DNA from: Pogonophryne albipinna
Lineage: Eukaryota; Chordata; Actinopteri; Perciformes; Artedidraconidae
DNA: 64,000 nucleotides
Direction of reading: 5' to 3'
NCBI GenBank assembly: GCA_028583405.1
Contig: CM053249.1
Location: 34,683,659 to 34,747,658 of the forward strand
Of the stretch, positions 34,909 through 46,317 are shown one piece after another. Each line of letters opens with the position of its first letter. Position 1 is the first letter of the stretch. The translations under genes were made by a program, and so were the position numbers. Under the pieces are notes generated by a model that saw only the letters and a program-made list of their open reading frames with translations, had not been told where the DNA came from and searched no databases.

Positions 34909-36117
34909 GTGTCTGAAATCGTCAAAAGAAACAGAGAGAAATACGAGAAACACAGGAACGACATTGAAACTGCCATTGAAGTGTTTGAACAAAACGGTCC
35001 CGTGACAAACGAATGGTGGTGTAATCTGGCTCCAGAGAGTGAGATAGAAAGGTTGGAGTGCATTGAAGAACTTGACGCGAGACAACCAGATAACGACATG
35101 CAAGAAAATGTACCAGACTACAATCCCAGGCCAGAAACAAGACCTGAGATTGCAATCACAACAGAGGCCCCTAACATTGATCCCGCCTTGTTACGCCAAA
35201 TGTATCAGAACCTGAACCAGAAACAAGCGTCCATCTTCTACATCATCAGAGACTGGTGCCTAAAGCGTATCTCTGGCTTAAATCCCCAACAGTTCTTCTT
35301 CTATGTAAATGGAGGTGCTGGAACAGGTAAGTCTCACATAATCAAATGCATCCACGCTGAGGCGTCCAAAATATTGTGCAGACTTCCACGAAATGCAGAG
35401 GAAGCAGACATATCCAAACCTACTGTCCTGTTAACCGCTTTTACTGGAACTGCTGCATTCAACATTTCGGGAACAACCTTGCATTGTCTCCTCAAGCTCC
35501 CCAGAAGTCTCAAGCCTCCATTCCAAGGTCTTGGCAATAAACTGGATGAAATCAGAGGTGAGCTTTCAAACGCTGAAATTCTCATTATTGACGAGGTATC
35601 TATGGTCTCAAAGTCTCTCTTTGCCTACGTAGATGCACGGCTGAAGCAAATCAAAGGAACCCAGAGACCTTTGGGAGGAATGTCTGTTCTCGCTGTTGGA
35701 GATTTCTTTCAGCTACCACCAGTAAGACAGTCTAAGCCACTATGTGTTTACGATCCAACTCAGATCGACCTCTGGCGTGAAAACGTTCACATGATCACAC
35801 TAACTGAGATTATGCGTCAGAAAGATGATGTCCCTTTCGCTGACATGCTCAACCGAATCCGTGTGAAAAACAAGTTGGATGCATTGTCAGAGGAAGACAG
35901 AGCCTTGCTCTCACAGGCTATGACCGATCAGGACCACTGTCCGAAGGACATACTGCACGTTTATGCTACAAACAAAGAGGTGGACGCACACAACTCTGCA
36001 TCCTTGACTCTGTTTCACTCAAACATCGTCCAAATAGATGCAGATGACTACAGAAAAGATCCAAAAGTTGGTAGAATGGTGAGACGAGCTATACCCTTCC
36101 AAGGGAGCAAAAAATAG
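34909..36117 (+). pseudogene. Helentron PIF1-like helicase, N-terminal lobe, premature stop
   Basis: The frame resumes as [18 protein letters not shown]. Walker A is NGGAGTGKSH near residue 145, Walker B is ILIIDEVSMVSKS near 225, a later motif is VGDFFQLPPV, and LTEIMRQKDD follows. A single in-frame TAG at 36115-36117 (after PFQGSKK) ends the ORF; the same frame continues directly beyond it. The helicase would unwind the element in the 5'-3' direction. Confidence 0.88.
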
Positions 36118-37320
36118 TTACCTGACTCGATACAAGTTGCCCTCGGAGCACGTGTTATGATAACCAGAAACATCAACGTGAAATCAGGACTTTGCAACGG
36201 AACCTTTGCATTGATTTCAGAAATAGTTACCAGTGAAGGTGTTCCACATGTAAGTAAACTAGGTCTTGAACTTGTCAAGGGAGATGGAGCTGCAGCCAAC
36301 AATGTTGTGTACATACAGAGAGAGGAAGAACATCTGAAGCAAAGAGGAGTGGTGCGCAGGCAGTTTGCCATAAAGCTTGCATTTGCTTGTACAATACACA
36401 AGGTTCAAGGGATGACAACTTCTTCAGCAGTAGTATCACTTAAACACATCTTTGAAAACGGCATGGCCTATGTAGCTCTAAGTAGAGTAACCTCTCTCAA
36501 CGGACTGCACATTCTTGACATGGATGAGCGAAAGATATATGCCAACCCTGAAGTCGACGTATCTCTTGCTTACATGACTGAAGCTTCATTGGAACATGCA
36601 ATGCCTTTACTTGACGTTGCAGCAAGGATGAATCGAACAAACACTTTAACAGTTGTCCATCATAACACAGAAGGACTTCAAGCTCATATCGCTGACGTTA
36701 AAAGACACCACGAACTACATCTCGCAGATGTCTTCTGTGTGACAGAAACTCACCTACAAGGAAGCTTCGTTTCCCAAAGTCTCCATTTAGAAGGCTATAC
36801 CATGTTCCACCGCAATCAAAGTGTTTCCTACACAAACAACCCTAACATGGGCAACAGAAACGGTGGTGGAGTGGCAATCTATGTGAAGAACCATATCCGA
36901 GCCCGCGAAAAGCACTACATACACAACGCAACTGACATCGAGTTTACAGTCGTCAAACTTGAAGCTCCAATCAATGCCACGATTGCTGCAGTCTACAGAC
37001 CGCCACAGTACAGCGTCCTTTCCTTCCTATCAAACCTGCGAAGCCTCTTGGATGCATTGGAAATTATGGATCATCATCCCATCTTAATCTGTGGAGATTT
37101 CAATGAAGATCTATTATCAGGAGGATGCAAACCAATTCTGGAACTATTGCAGTCCAAAGGATACGAGCAACTCATCACTGCGGCTACCACTGAAAAAAAT
37201 ACACTGTTGGACCCAATTTTCATCTCCAGACCACAGTGCTGTCTCCATGCGGGTGTCCTGCAAACTTACTATAGTTATCACAATCCTGTGTACTGTATAT
37301 TAACCTCTGAAATTGTGTAA
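36118..37320 (+). pseudogene. Helentron helicase C-lobe and AP endonuclease
   Basis: Same frame as the upstream helicase after the TAG. The helicase C-lobe shows [31 protein letters not shown] and [17 protein letters not shown]. From about 36640 an AP-type endonuclease starts: [47 protein letters not shown], ending with [12 protein letters not shown] and TAA. This C-terminal endonuclease distinguishes Helentrons from canonical Helitrons. The apparent ATG at 36157 is internal. Confidence 0.88.
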
Positions 37321-37429
37321 ATTCCCATCACATGTACAACCTTGTTGACCCTCTGTATTGCATTCATGACAAATAAAATATCATTTGTTTACTATTACAA
37401 TTCATCCAGATATGATAATAGAGACAAGG

Positions 37430-37447
37430 TGGGGGGGGGGGGGGGGG
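37430..37447. repeat. G homopolymer
   Basis: About 17 consecutive G bases, followed at 37500-37550 by GGGAGGGAGGGA and CCCACCCCACCCC. Such G/C blocks can form quadruplexes and often cause assembly errors. Confidence 0.9.
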
Positions 37448-37860
37448 TCGTCCAACGCAGCCAGGCTGTAACACCTGTCCTCCCTGCTCCAGCCTTTCAG
37501 AGGCTGGGAGGGAGGGAGGGACGGATTGGACGATCCCACCCCACCCCACCCCAAATAAAAATGACTGTTCAAATGTCAGTTTAAAAAGATAACACAAATT
37601 TGGAAATAAAATCATATTAAGCTAGAAACCTCAAATATTCCAATCAGCAATTCACACATTATTGTTATCCCCAACAAAACTTGGACATCCTAAATTAAAC
37701 AAAGCTTATTCATTCTATATTATCACCCTATGACCCTTGAGCTAAAGCCAGGCACGTGGGTAAGTGAATAATGCAGCATATTGACACATTGAATGAACAT
37801 GCCTCTCATTTAATGTCTGCCCTTTATCCTTTTCCGTGGATGTGTACTTTTGCTTTTCAG

Positions 37861-39319
37861 GTACCAAGCAACTTCTCAGCCCATGCAGTCAAAAGAATTC
37901 CAGCAACACTTCACTTCCCTCTGCTAAACTAGAAGATCCATGTGGAAGGGACACAGACACACCACTCCAAGAGGCCCCTGTTTCACCTTTTAGATGATCT
38001 GGACCTGTGCCTCCTATGTTCCAATGTTTGTTTTCTTTAATCCTTCAAATTCTTCAAGTTACTTTTGAGTGATAGTATATGTTGACAGTCTGTATCTATG
38101 GTTAATTTAATGCTTTCCATTTATATTAAAAGGGGTGAAGAAGCAGAGCAATGCTGACAGAGCCACGCCTGAGCAACTGGATGCTGGATCCAAGCAGTTG
38201 GTAAGTATGCTATTTATGGTGTGTGCATCGTACAGTAAGTCAACTAATCTGTGACACTGATGATTTGAAAGTGTTATAGGATCTATTTGTCATCCTCTTT
38301 TTCTCCATCATTCCTGCATGTCATTCCACTATTCTGTTTCCCCACATTTCCTGTCTCTCTCCCTACATTTAATAAAGGCATTAAATGCCCCAAAAGTCTT
38401 TAAATAATAGTAATTCACATTAGAATTTGCAGAAGTAAACTAACAACACATGGTAGTGATTGACGGTTTTTTGATTTCACACAAAAAAGACAGTCTTAAC
38501 CATTGTTTCATGTTTGCGCATCCTTCTATGAAGGACAATCACGACTGAGAGGGGACTCGAGGAATACTCTGGGAACACGACAACTCCTTAAACATCTCTG
38601 GACCTGGTTTCTGACTGTTGATCCATTTGTAAGGGACTCAGACACCACATATAAAAAATGTTCAAGCTACAAACCTCAAATACTCCTATCAACAAGTGAC
38701 TGATTTTGCCTAATTACCCAATTAAACAAAGCATTTTTATCCCACATTATAAGATCATTCCACTTTAGTGCTACAGCATTTTCAGACAACAAGCCATTGT
38801 GGATTGTATGTATTGCCCATTTGCATCATTGGTGTTACAGTGTTCTCTCCATGCACCACAGAACCAGAACCACATGGACCCAAGACCAGAGTCATCAGAG
38901 GCAGTGCAGCTCAGGATTCTTTCAGGAGCCTTCAATCCTTCATCTTCATCTAATAAAATGTAAGCAACCAATATGCATTAGATACTATGAGTAGATTTAA
39001 AGTTGTTTTATAACCTGGAAACTGTGTTCATGGTTTTTTATACCTTGTAGCATATTTTCCACTTCTCTCATAAGTTGATGTCTGTGTGTGTTACGGCAAA
39101 CATATCAATATTGTTTTCCAACATTTTGTTGCTGTATTATGATATTTATCATCTTGTTTACAGCAACTTCTGATTGGAGAGAGTCCTCAACACCCAGAAG
39201 ACATCATCTCTACACTGCGGCTGCAACAGCAGCAATCAGTCCTGACGCAGGCACATGTTCTTAACCCGAACCTTCACAAACACTTGATGCTCAGCCGTCC
39301 TGGTAGGGGATCCCTCTAA
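37861..39319 (+). other. Exon-like segments between endonuclease and 3' end
   Basis: Four short open segments have splice-like borders. One begins at 37861 after TTGCTTTTCAG (TKQLLSPCSQKN, ends at a stop near 37996). A second, about 38132-38201, ends at the donor GTAAGTATG (VKKQSNADRATPEQLDAGSK). A third follows CATGCACCACAG from 38863 and runs to GTAAGC near 38959. A fourth follows TTGTTTACAG from 39164 (QLLIGESPQHPEDIISTLRL, stop at 39317). Phases between them are not all compatible and no family is recognised. They may be captured gene pieces or remnants of another element. Confidence 0.35.
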
Positions 39320-39399
39320 GACTTGGCCTACCTAAAGGTTTCTCCCTTTGTCCTTAATAAGGTTTTTCTCAGAGTTTTTCCTGATATACTTAGAGGGTC

Positions 39400-40160
39400 G
39401 AAGGCTGAGTGGATATGAAACGTTTCTATATATGGACACTTAATGGGGCAGACATATAAATGGCAGTTGTTGCTTCTTTTGAGCATTTAACCGTACTATT
39501 ATTTCATGACATTTAGAGTGAGATTTTAATAGTTCAATTAAAATATACATATGTGACGTGCATGAAATGCATAGTAAAACGGTTTGTTTTATGCTTGCTT
39601 TTGTCTTGTTCTGGTTTGACTGCTATTATTTTATTAATATGAAAAGTTGCTATGTTTTTTTTCTCTTCACTTCTTGTTTGATTTATTTAATTGATATGAA
39701 TAGTTTCTGTATTTTAGATTTTTTGTTCTTCAGATTGTTATTTTCTTTAGTAATTGATGTGAAATGTTTCTATATATTAACTTATTCACTTGAGTGATTT
39801 CTTTACATTTATTACAACATTTGTATCAATAGTTTCTGTATATAGTTGTTTTATCACTTGTTCTTTCACACAAATTACTTTATTTTTGTTCACCATTTCA
39901 CTTTGTGGTTTTACAGAATATATGTGTTAGTAATTGATTTAAACAGTTTTATATAGTTTTTTTCATGTATTGTTTGACAGATTTTCATTCGTGTTTTTAC
40001 TGAATACAATTTGTTAGTAATTGATTTGAAACGTTTTATATAGTTTTTTCCCCCATGTTCTGGTTTTTGAAAATAAAATGTTCCAAATGTTACTATTTCA
40101 CCAGTTCTTTTTGCATTTTCAACTTTTCCTACGAATAACATTCTACCTTCAAAGCCTTAA
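39400..40160. repeat. AT-rich degenerate tandem repeats
   Basis: Motifs such as TAATTGATTTGAAACGTTTTATATAG recur with a period of roughly 100 bp, clearest between 39925 and 40060. No gene. Confidence 0.65.
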
Positions 40161-40306
40161 ATCTTTAACATTATTTATACATTTGGAGTTTCATGCTACT
40201 TTTTAACATAATATTCATTCATATGGGAACCATTCAGTCATCCAAATATTCCTGATTATTCACTTTCTTCTTACACATTATATTTCAGCATAAAGCATTC
40301 CCACTA

Positions 40307-40335
40307 GCAATTTCTTCAGGAATTGCATTCTCTAG
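40307..40335 (+). other. Candidate Helentron 3' terminus (hairpin, CTAG)
   Basis: GCAATTTC, TTCA, GGAATTGC forms an 8-bp stem with one mismatch, followed after six bases by CTAG and then T. It is preceded by AGCATTCCCACTAG. The same sequence ends the element at 42770, where the junction is defined by comparison with an empty site. Assignment to the Helentron coding region upstream is inferred from orientation and position. Confidence 0.6.
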
Positions 40336-40852
40336 TTGAACCTTGTTCTCCAGGAGTTAATAGAGGTGAGAACTTGCTGACATTGGTGGATCTGAGCCAA
40401 GCAGTAAACTTACATAGACTCAATAACTTCTGTTAGGTCAATTAGTAGGTCCGAGTAATTTGCCGGAATAAATTATCAGCCCTCCCGACTCCCAAGACGG
40501 GGCATTCTGGCTACGCATCACTCATTCACCAATGGGTAATGTTTAGATGGATTTTAGGAACTTCCCCTCAATTATATTGGCTCTAACGGTTAAAAAGAGG
40601 TGTCAATCATCAAAATCGACCGAGGGGGGCCAAAGATATGGAAAATGTACCCAAATGACCCCAGAAGTGTTTTTTATTTCTAAAACTCTCTAAAAAGGTC
40701 AAATGTCACTTATTTTGCATCAATCTTGATACAGGGTACTTATTATATGTTATAGTTTGGATTCCTAATGCTTTTAGTCTACTATCCCATCCTTCAAGGG
40801 TGGTTTTCACTATAAGTAATGTTTTTTTTTTGGACGGACACTATAATTTAGT

Positions 40853-42770
40853 GGGAATGCTGTTTACAGCATTCCAACTAACTGTTATTCTACGCACGAA
40901 AAGTTTATTGTTATTATTCCGCCGATTTATTTTGGCCCTCTTCTCCTCCCGCATTGAACATCGCAGAAACTCCGTTCAAACATCAAAACGTTCAGCTCGG
41001 TCGGGAATCGATGGCTATTACTGTTCTCATTCATAACTTTCATAATTCCAGAGATACATCCCATAATACATCACATTTTTAACCATTGAAGTCAATGGAG
41101 AAATTCTTCGACTTTAACAAATCTTCATGCGACTTCAACTGCTAACTGTTCATTCATACTTTCACTCAGAAGCCTCATTCCAACTTTAAAATGTTACACA
41201 TCTTTCTGCCATTATTCGTGTAGAACAACTTTTAAATCTGATTCTTACTTTTAGAAATATTAAACATTGTTCAGACCTTGTTTTAGAGGTTTTCTTCAGA
41301 TTTTAACATTAACTAGAGTGCGTGATGTCACAGCTAGAGGGTAGGAAATCTTCAAATTGGCCTTCATATATTTTTTTAAAACTGCCATAATTCCCAAACC
41401 CTACATTCCTGAGACATAATTTATCATGAAAAACGTAGGAAAACATCTCCAAAATATTCAACAAAATGCCTCTTGAGGGCATGAAGTGACAAAAACGTTC
41501 AACATTCCTCCATTGAAGCCCATTGTAATTTCAGGCAGATATTTCCTCACAGCAGCAGCCGCACACCTTTAGTTAAACTGCCAAAAAGGCCACATTATTA
41601 ACCTGAAATTACACAAAAATTACACTTCAGATACTCAACTTCCTTGATATGCTTCACGTTTTGAAATTTCACAGATATCTGTTACGGTTCTTCCACAAAA
41701 CGTTCACATGTAAGAGGTTTATCTCTCATTCAGAACAATGGAAACCTGTGATCTCTGCACACCTCATTAGCTCAAATATAAACACCTGTGTAATGGAACA
41801 CGATGATGTCATCACTCCAACTGACATGCAGCAGACTTCAACAGTCCTGCCGTGAAGACATCTACGTGACATTTGTGAGAATTCTTCAAATGCCGTTGCC
41901 ATGGCAACACAATGCTCGCCTTGAAACACGGTTTTCTCATAACTTCAGTGAAAATACTCCAAACAGCCCAGAACTTCACAGGTTTGATAACGATGCAGCC
42001 ATCAATGCATCTAAGCGTAGTATGGGGTATCATCAAATGTCCTTGCCATGGCGACAGACCACTCGCCATGAAACACGATGAGGCTGTAAGTCCAATCGAC
42101 ACTGTCCAATCGTCCCCCAATCTTCACTTGTATATCACCGGTCCATGCCTCAAGAGCTCTACGCCAAATCTGAGATCTCACCATATGCCGTTTCCATGGA
42201 AACGCATCCCTCGCCATAAAACATGATGTCACTATAACTCCTATGAAAATGTTCAAAAAGTGCTCAAGTGTGCTAACAGTCCAGCCTTGAAGACATCTAC
42301 GGGACAGTTTTGAGATTTCTTCAATTGCCATTACCATGGCAACAAAATGCTCATCTGGAAACACGGTTTTCTCATAACTTCAGTGAAAATACTCCAAACA
42401 GCCCAAGACTTCACAGGTTTGGTAACGATGCAGCCATCAATGCATCTAACCGTATTATGGGGTGTCATCAAATGCCGTTGCCATGGCGACAGATCATTCG
42501 CCATCAACTTAGTTCAGAGGTTTGCGGTTAAAATATTCTGCTGCTTTTCCAAGCCTTTTTACTTTCTTTTCTTCTCTCATCACACATTCAAGCCCCCAGT
42601 GTTCATGTATCATTTCAATCTAAATTCTTCACTTTCTTCTTACACATTTCATTTCAATCTAAATTATTCACTTTCTTCTTACACATTACATTTCAGCATA
42701 GCAGTTTAGCGTCAGCTTTTCAGCATAAAGCATTCCCACTAGCAATTTCTTCAGGAATTGCATTCTCTAG
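40853..42770 (+). mobile_element. Non-autonomous Helentron-like element (HINE-like), 1.9 kb
   Basis: Comparing copy A with the uninterrupted copy B places the insertion between ...ATAATTT and TTTAAATTG. The left end is AGTGGGAATGCT followed by a near-perfect palindrome (GGAATGCTGTTTACAGCATT). The right end has the inverted motif AGCATTCCCACTAG, then the hairpin and CTAG (42742-42770). Asymmetric inverted ends, a 3' hairpin and insertion between T residues fit Helentron-associated elements. The interior is non-coding with a large tandem duplication. Confidence 0.7.
41857..42500. repeat. Tandem duplication, period about 435 bp
   Basis: GACATCTACG...ACAGTTTTGAGA, GCCATGGCAACA, TTCTCATAACTTCAGTGAAA and GATGCAGCCATCAATGCATC occur in both 41857-42080 and 42291-42500. 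The copies are about 90% alike by eye. Confidence 0.85.
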
Positions 42771-43091
42771 TTTAAATTGTTTTACTATGTTCAATCTGAA
42801 TTTACTTTAAAATAAAAAAATTCTATATTCATTCTGACTTTTTTACATCCAACTCACAGGTTTATCATTGCTTTGAGAAAAAAGATTATTAATTTACCCC
42901 TTTTAGAAGTGAAGATATAGTCAATGGTTCTGGGAATGTCATTTTTTAGCCTGAGGCCTGAAAAACAGGCTCAGGGCTTAACAGGTTAACAGTTTTTATT
43001 GCATGATCAGACACTTCGGTAATTTCCTGCTGAAAGTTCTTATCTTAAATTCATCCTCTCCTGTGATATTATTTCTCACCATCATTTAAGG

Positions 43092-43497
43092 CAGGGGTGT
43101 CAAACTCAAGGCACGGGGGCCAAATCTGGCCCGCGACTTCATTTCATGTGGCCCGCAAGAGCTTGCAAATAATATAATATGTTTATTATACGGTTACATG
43201 CCACTTGACAGAAGCAGGTTGCCCATAAACTACATGTCCCACAATGCATCTCGTTTTGTGACACGCACACTGAAGAGACTTGCAATTACTTGCCCTGGAC
43301 TTCTGCTTTCAGACGTAGTTAATTACTAAGTTATTATCCTATCCGATAATAATCAAATTCAGAGGCAATAATGTAATATAATACATTATATATATATTAT
43401 ATATTTATATATGTATATTTATATAGTTACAACCGGCCCTTTGAGTGCAACCATAATGTTGATGTGGCCCGCAATGAAATTGAGTTTGACACCCCTG
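43092..43497. mobile_element. hAT MITE, 406 bp
   Basis: TIRs CAGGGGTGTCAAACTCAA and the inverted TTGAGTTTGACACCCCTG, with an exact 8-bp TSD ATTTAAGG (43084-43091 and 43498-43505). GGCCCGC motifs near both ends are typical of this widespread vertebrate hAT family. Confidence 0.95.
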
Positions 43498-43505
43498 ATT
43501 TAAGG

Positions 43506-44320
43506 GAAGCAAGAATGTATTTAATATGGACAATCTAAAAACTTAGATCGGATACAATACTCTTCTCTGCCGCAGCAGTAGGTTTGGGATTTAAGATCAT
43601 AAAATGTCTCCATAAAACAGTGTCTGCTGCAGCGCTGCATCATTATGAGTCCAGGGAGGAATGCAGCCGCAGCTCATTGGCCAGGGAGCCTCCGAACTTC
43701 TGGCAGTGTGAGGATGATCCCGAGCAGAGAGCAGATATGAGGAGCAGGGCGTTGACAGCTGTGGTGTACAGGGCTCTCTGTGATGAGAGCACTGTGTGGG
43801 AGGAGGAACTGTACCGAGATCCGACACGGAAGAACCGGAGGGGATTACAAACCAAACTGAGAGAGTCAACCCACATAGAAAGCTACCGTCTCTGAGGGCG
43901 TGGCATGAACATTTTGTTTTAAGATAAGATATAATTGAATTGGCAAACATGGAAAACTAGACAGGAAAGTGCGTTAACAAAAATTAAAGCGATTTAATGG
44001 ATGTTTTAGTAGCGTGGAATTAAAAACATTAACTTATTACCTAATTAATTGCCTATTCAATGTATAACATCGATCAACTTTTATCAAAGGAGAATCTGGT
44101 GTAAAGTTTTAGCATTAAATGTTTTCCATTCAGAAAGATGCTTGAATTTCATCTTAACGAATAAAACCTTCCGACAAAAAATAAGCGTTTTCAAGATCCT
44201 TCTTTTAAATATTTCCATCACCCATATCTTTGGTTAAAGCTGATATAATCTCTATCAATTCAAATTACCATAAGAAAAGTATTTAAACTGTTAACAAATC
44301 CTTGTCCCAGAGGTGTTTTT
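43506..44320. other. Unassigned sequence with one uncharacterised ORF
   Basis: The plus strand from 43584 to 43895 has an open frame of 103 codons with a polar segment (DDPEQRADMRSRALTAVVYR, then LYRDPTRKNRRG). I recognise no domain. It could be an exon or an old element remnant, but there is no splice or neighbour support. The rest is AT-rich and featureless. Confidence 0.3.
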
Positions 44321-44344
44321 CAATCAATCAATCAATCAATCAAT
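44321..44344. repeat. (CAAT)n, tail of the adjacent LINE
   Basis: Six CAAT units at the 3' end of the minus-strand LINE; such short tails are usual for L2-like elements. Confidence 0.85.
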
Positions 44345-46055
44345 GTTTATTTATATAGCCCAATATCACAAATGTTACATTTGTCTCAGTGGACTTCACA
44401 GTTTGTACAAAATATCAGTATGACAATACGACACCCTCTGTCCTTAGACCCTCACATCGTACAAGGAAAAACTTCCGAAGAAAACCCACAGTTTTAAAGG
44501 GAAAAATGGGAGAAACCTCAGGGAGAGCAACAGAGGAGGGATCCCTCTCCCAGGACGGACAGACGTGCAATAGATGCCGTGTGTAAATTGAAAAGATAAT
44601 ACATTTGCAACATAGGTAGTCCAAATGTTTGGAAATGCATGTGTGTATAATAGGAAGATGAATCCACGAGGATATCCATCCAGGACCTATGATCCATGAC
44701 CACAGCCACGACTCAAGATCCAGGGCTCGCGATGCAGGACACAGGACCGCAGGATCATCAATGACTCCGGATCCCAGCGTATATAGACACCAAAAAGAAA
44801 GACATTTGGGGAAGCTGGGTTAATCGGAACATGAGAGTACACAGGTATAGACAGAGAGAAGGAAGAAGTAAGATGCCCCCCGACAAACTAAGCCTATATC
44901 AGCAAAACTAGGGGCTGAATATAATCAGCCCTAACTATAAGCTTTATGAAAAAAGGAAGGTCTTAAGCGCACTCTTAAAAACGGATAGGGTGTCTGCCGC
45001 CCGAACACAAATTGGAAGCTGATTCCACAAATGTGGAGCTTGATAAGAAAAGGCTCTGGCTCCCATTGTACTTTTAGAGACTCTAGGAACAACCAACAAC
45101 CCTGCATTCTTGGAACGCAATGCCCTAGTAGGACAGTAGGGTATAATGAGTTCTTTAAGGTAAGATGGCGCCTGCCCATTAAGGGCTTTGTAGGCGAGAA
45201 GAAGAATTTTAAATTATATCCTGTGTTCTATAGGGAGCCAGTGTAAGGCAGCCAGAACAGGAGTAATGTGGTCCCTTTTCCTAACTCTGGTTAGTACACG
45301 AGCTGCAGCATTTTGAATCAGCTGAAGCGACTTGACTGACTTCTTGGTACACCCTGATAATAAAGAGTTACAATAATCCAGCCTTGAAGTAACAAATGCA
45401 TGGACTAGTTTCTCTGCATCGTTTTGAGGCAAGATATGCCTGATTTTTGCAATGTTACGTAGATGGAAGTAGGCGGTCCTTGAAATTGATTTTATGTGGG
45501 CGTTAAAGGATAAATCCTGATCAAATATAACACCAAGATTCCTTACAGTCTCACTGGAGGCCAAATTAATGCCATCCATAGTTAGTATATCTTTAGATAA
45601 TTTGTCGGGCCAAGTACAATAACTTCAGTTTTGGTCGTGTTTAACATCAAAAAGTTTAAGGTCATCCACGTTTTTAAGTCCTTGAGGCAGTCTTGAATTT
45701 TATTTAGATGATTAATTTCATCAGGCTTGATTGATAAATATAGTTGAGTATCATCTGCATAACAATGACAATTTACAGAATGATTCCTTATAATATTGCC
45801 TAACGGAAGCATATATAATGTGAACAAAATAGGTCCGAGCACTGAGCCCTGTGGCACTCCATGGCTAACTTTGGTTTGCGTGGAAGATTCATCATTGACA
45901 CGTACAAACTGAGAGCGTTCAGATAGATAGGACCTAAACCAGCCTAAAGCAGTTCCCTGTATGCCAACTAAGTGCTCTAGTCTTTGCAATAAGATATCAT
46001 GATCGATAGTATTTTTATAAACTAATGTGGTGTTCTTAATATTATAATCCATTCA
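44345..46055 (-). pseudogene. L2/CR1-like LINE, 3' half with RT
   Basis: Minus strand. The frame from 46052 holds the RT core ([56 protein letters not shown]). A frameshift near 45590 moves to 45579 (NLGVIFDQDLSF, TSRLDYCNSLLSGCTKKS, QLIQNAAARVLTR, LAALHWLPIEHRI). The thumb and end continue with frame changes to about 44931. The 3' UTR ends in the sequence TTTATATAGCCCAATATCAC and the CAAT tail. The 5' part, including the endonuclease, is absent: ordinary 5' truncation. Confidence 0.85.
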
Positions 46056-46317
46056 TTGGCCACACATAATATCTATACTTATTATATCAGCAAAATGTTC
46101 ACAATTTATCCTTTAATATCTGATGTTTGGGTGTTTTTAGAAACACTGAAGAAAATGTAAAATATTAAAGATGTTAATAATTGATCTGCAGAGGTGTGGT
46201 AGTTATTTTAGGGAAAGTGTGTTGCAATAAGGCTAGCTGTTCCCCTGATACAAGTCTAAATTGATGGTAAATACCTCACTTCATTTGTAAATACATTTTT
46301 TTAAATGTCCAATTTAA

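Larger units (their letters stand above)
12163..40335 (+). mobile_element. Helentron (Helitron-like), split by a LINE
   Basis: The coding sequence runs from 12547 to 37320, interrupted by the LINE at 13956-32012. Removing the LINE and one 7-bp TSD joins codon AA|A in frame, giving a protein of about 2,236 codons: C76-like protease, basic repeats, zinc-rich N-terminal region, HUH Rep, PIF1-like helicase and AP-type endonuclease. The endonuclease after the helicase is the mark of Helentrons. A candidate 3' end is the hairpin followed by CTAG at 40307-40335, identical to the end of the smaller element at 42742-42770. The 5' terminus is not identified; 12163 is a conservative start. Confidence 0.82.
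40440..42989. mobile_element. piggyBac-like copy A, split by a Helentron-like element
   Basis: The right end reads GGGCTTAACAGG followed by TTAA (42986-42989), matching the TIR of copy B at 46318-48347. The flanks of the internal insertion (40640-40852 and 42771-42985) align in inverted orientation with 46330-46720. The left end is not recognisable, so this copy is truncated or diverged there. No transposase. Confidence 0.7.

Noticed and set aside
43584..43895. Possible host exon or gene of 103 codons
   Set aside because: No recognised domain, no splice context, and open frames of similar length on the other strand; kept only as unassigned.
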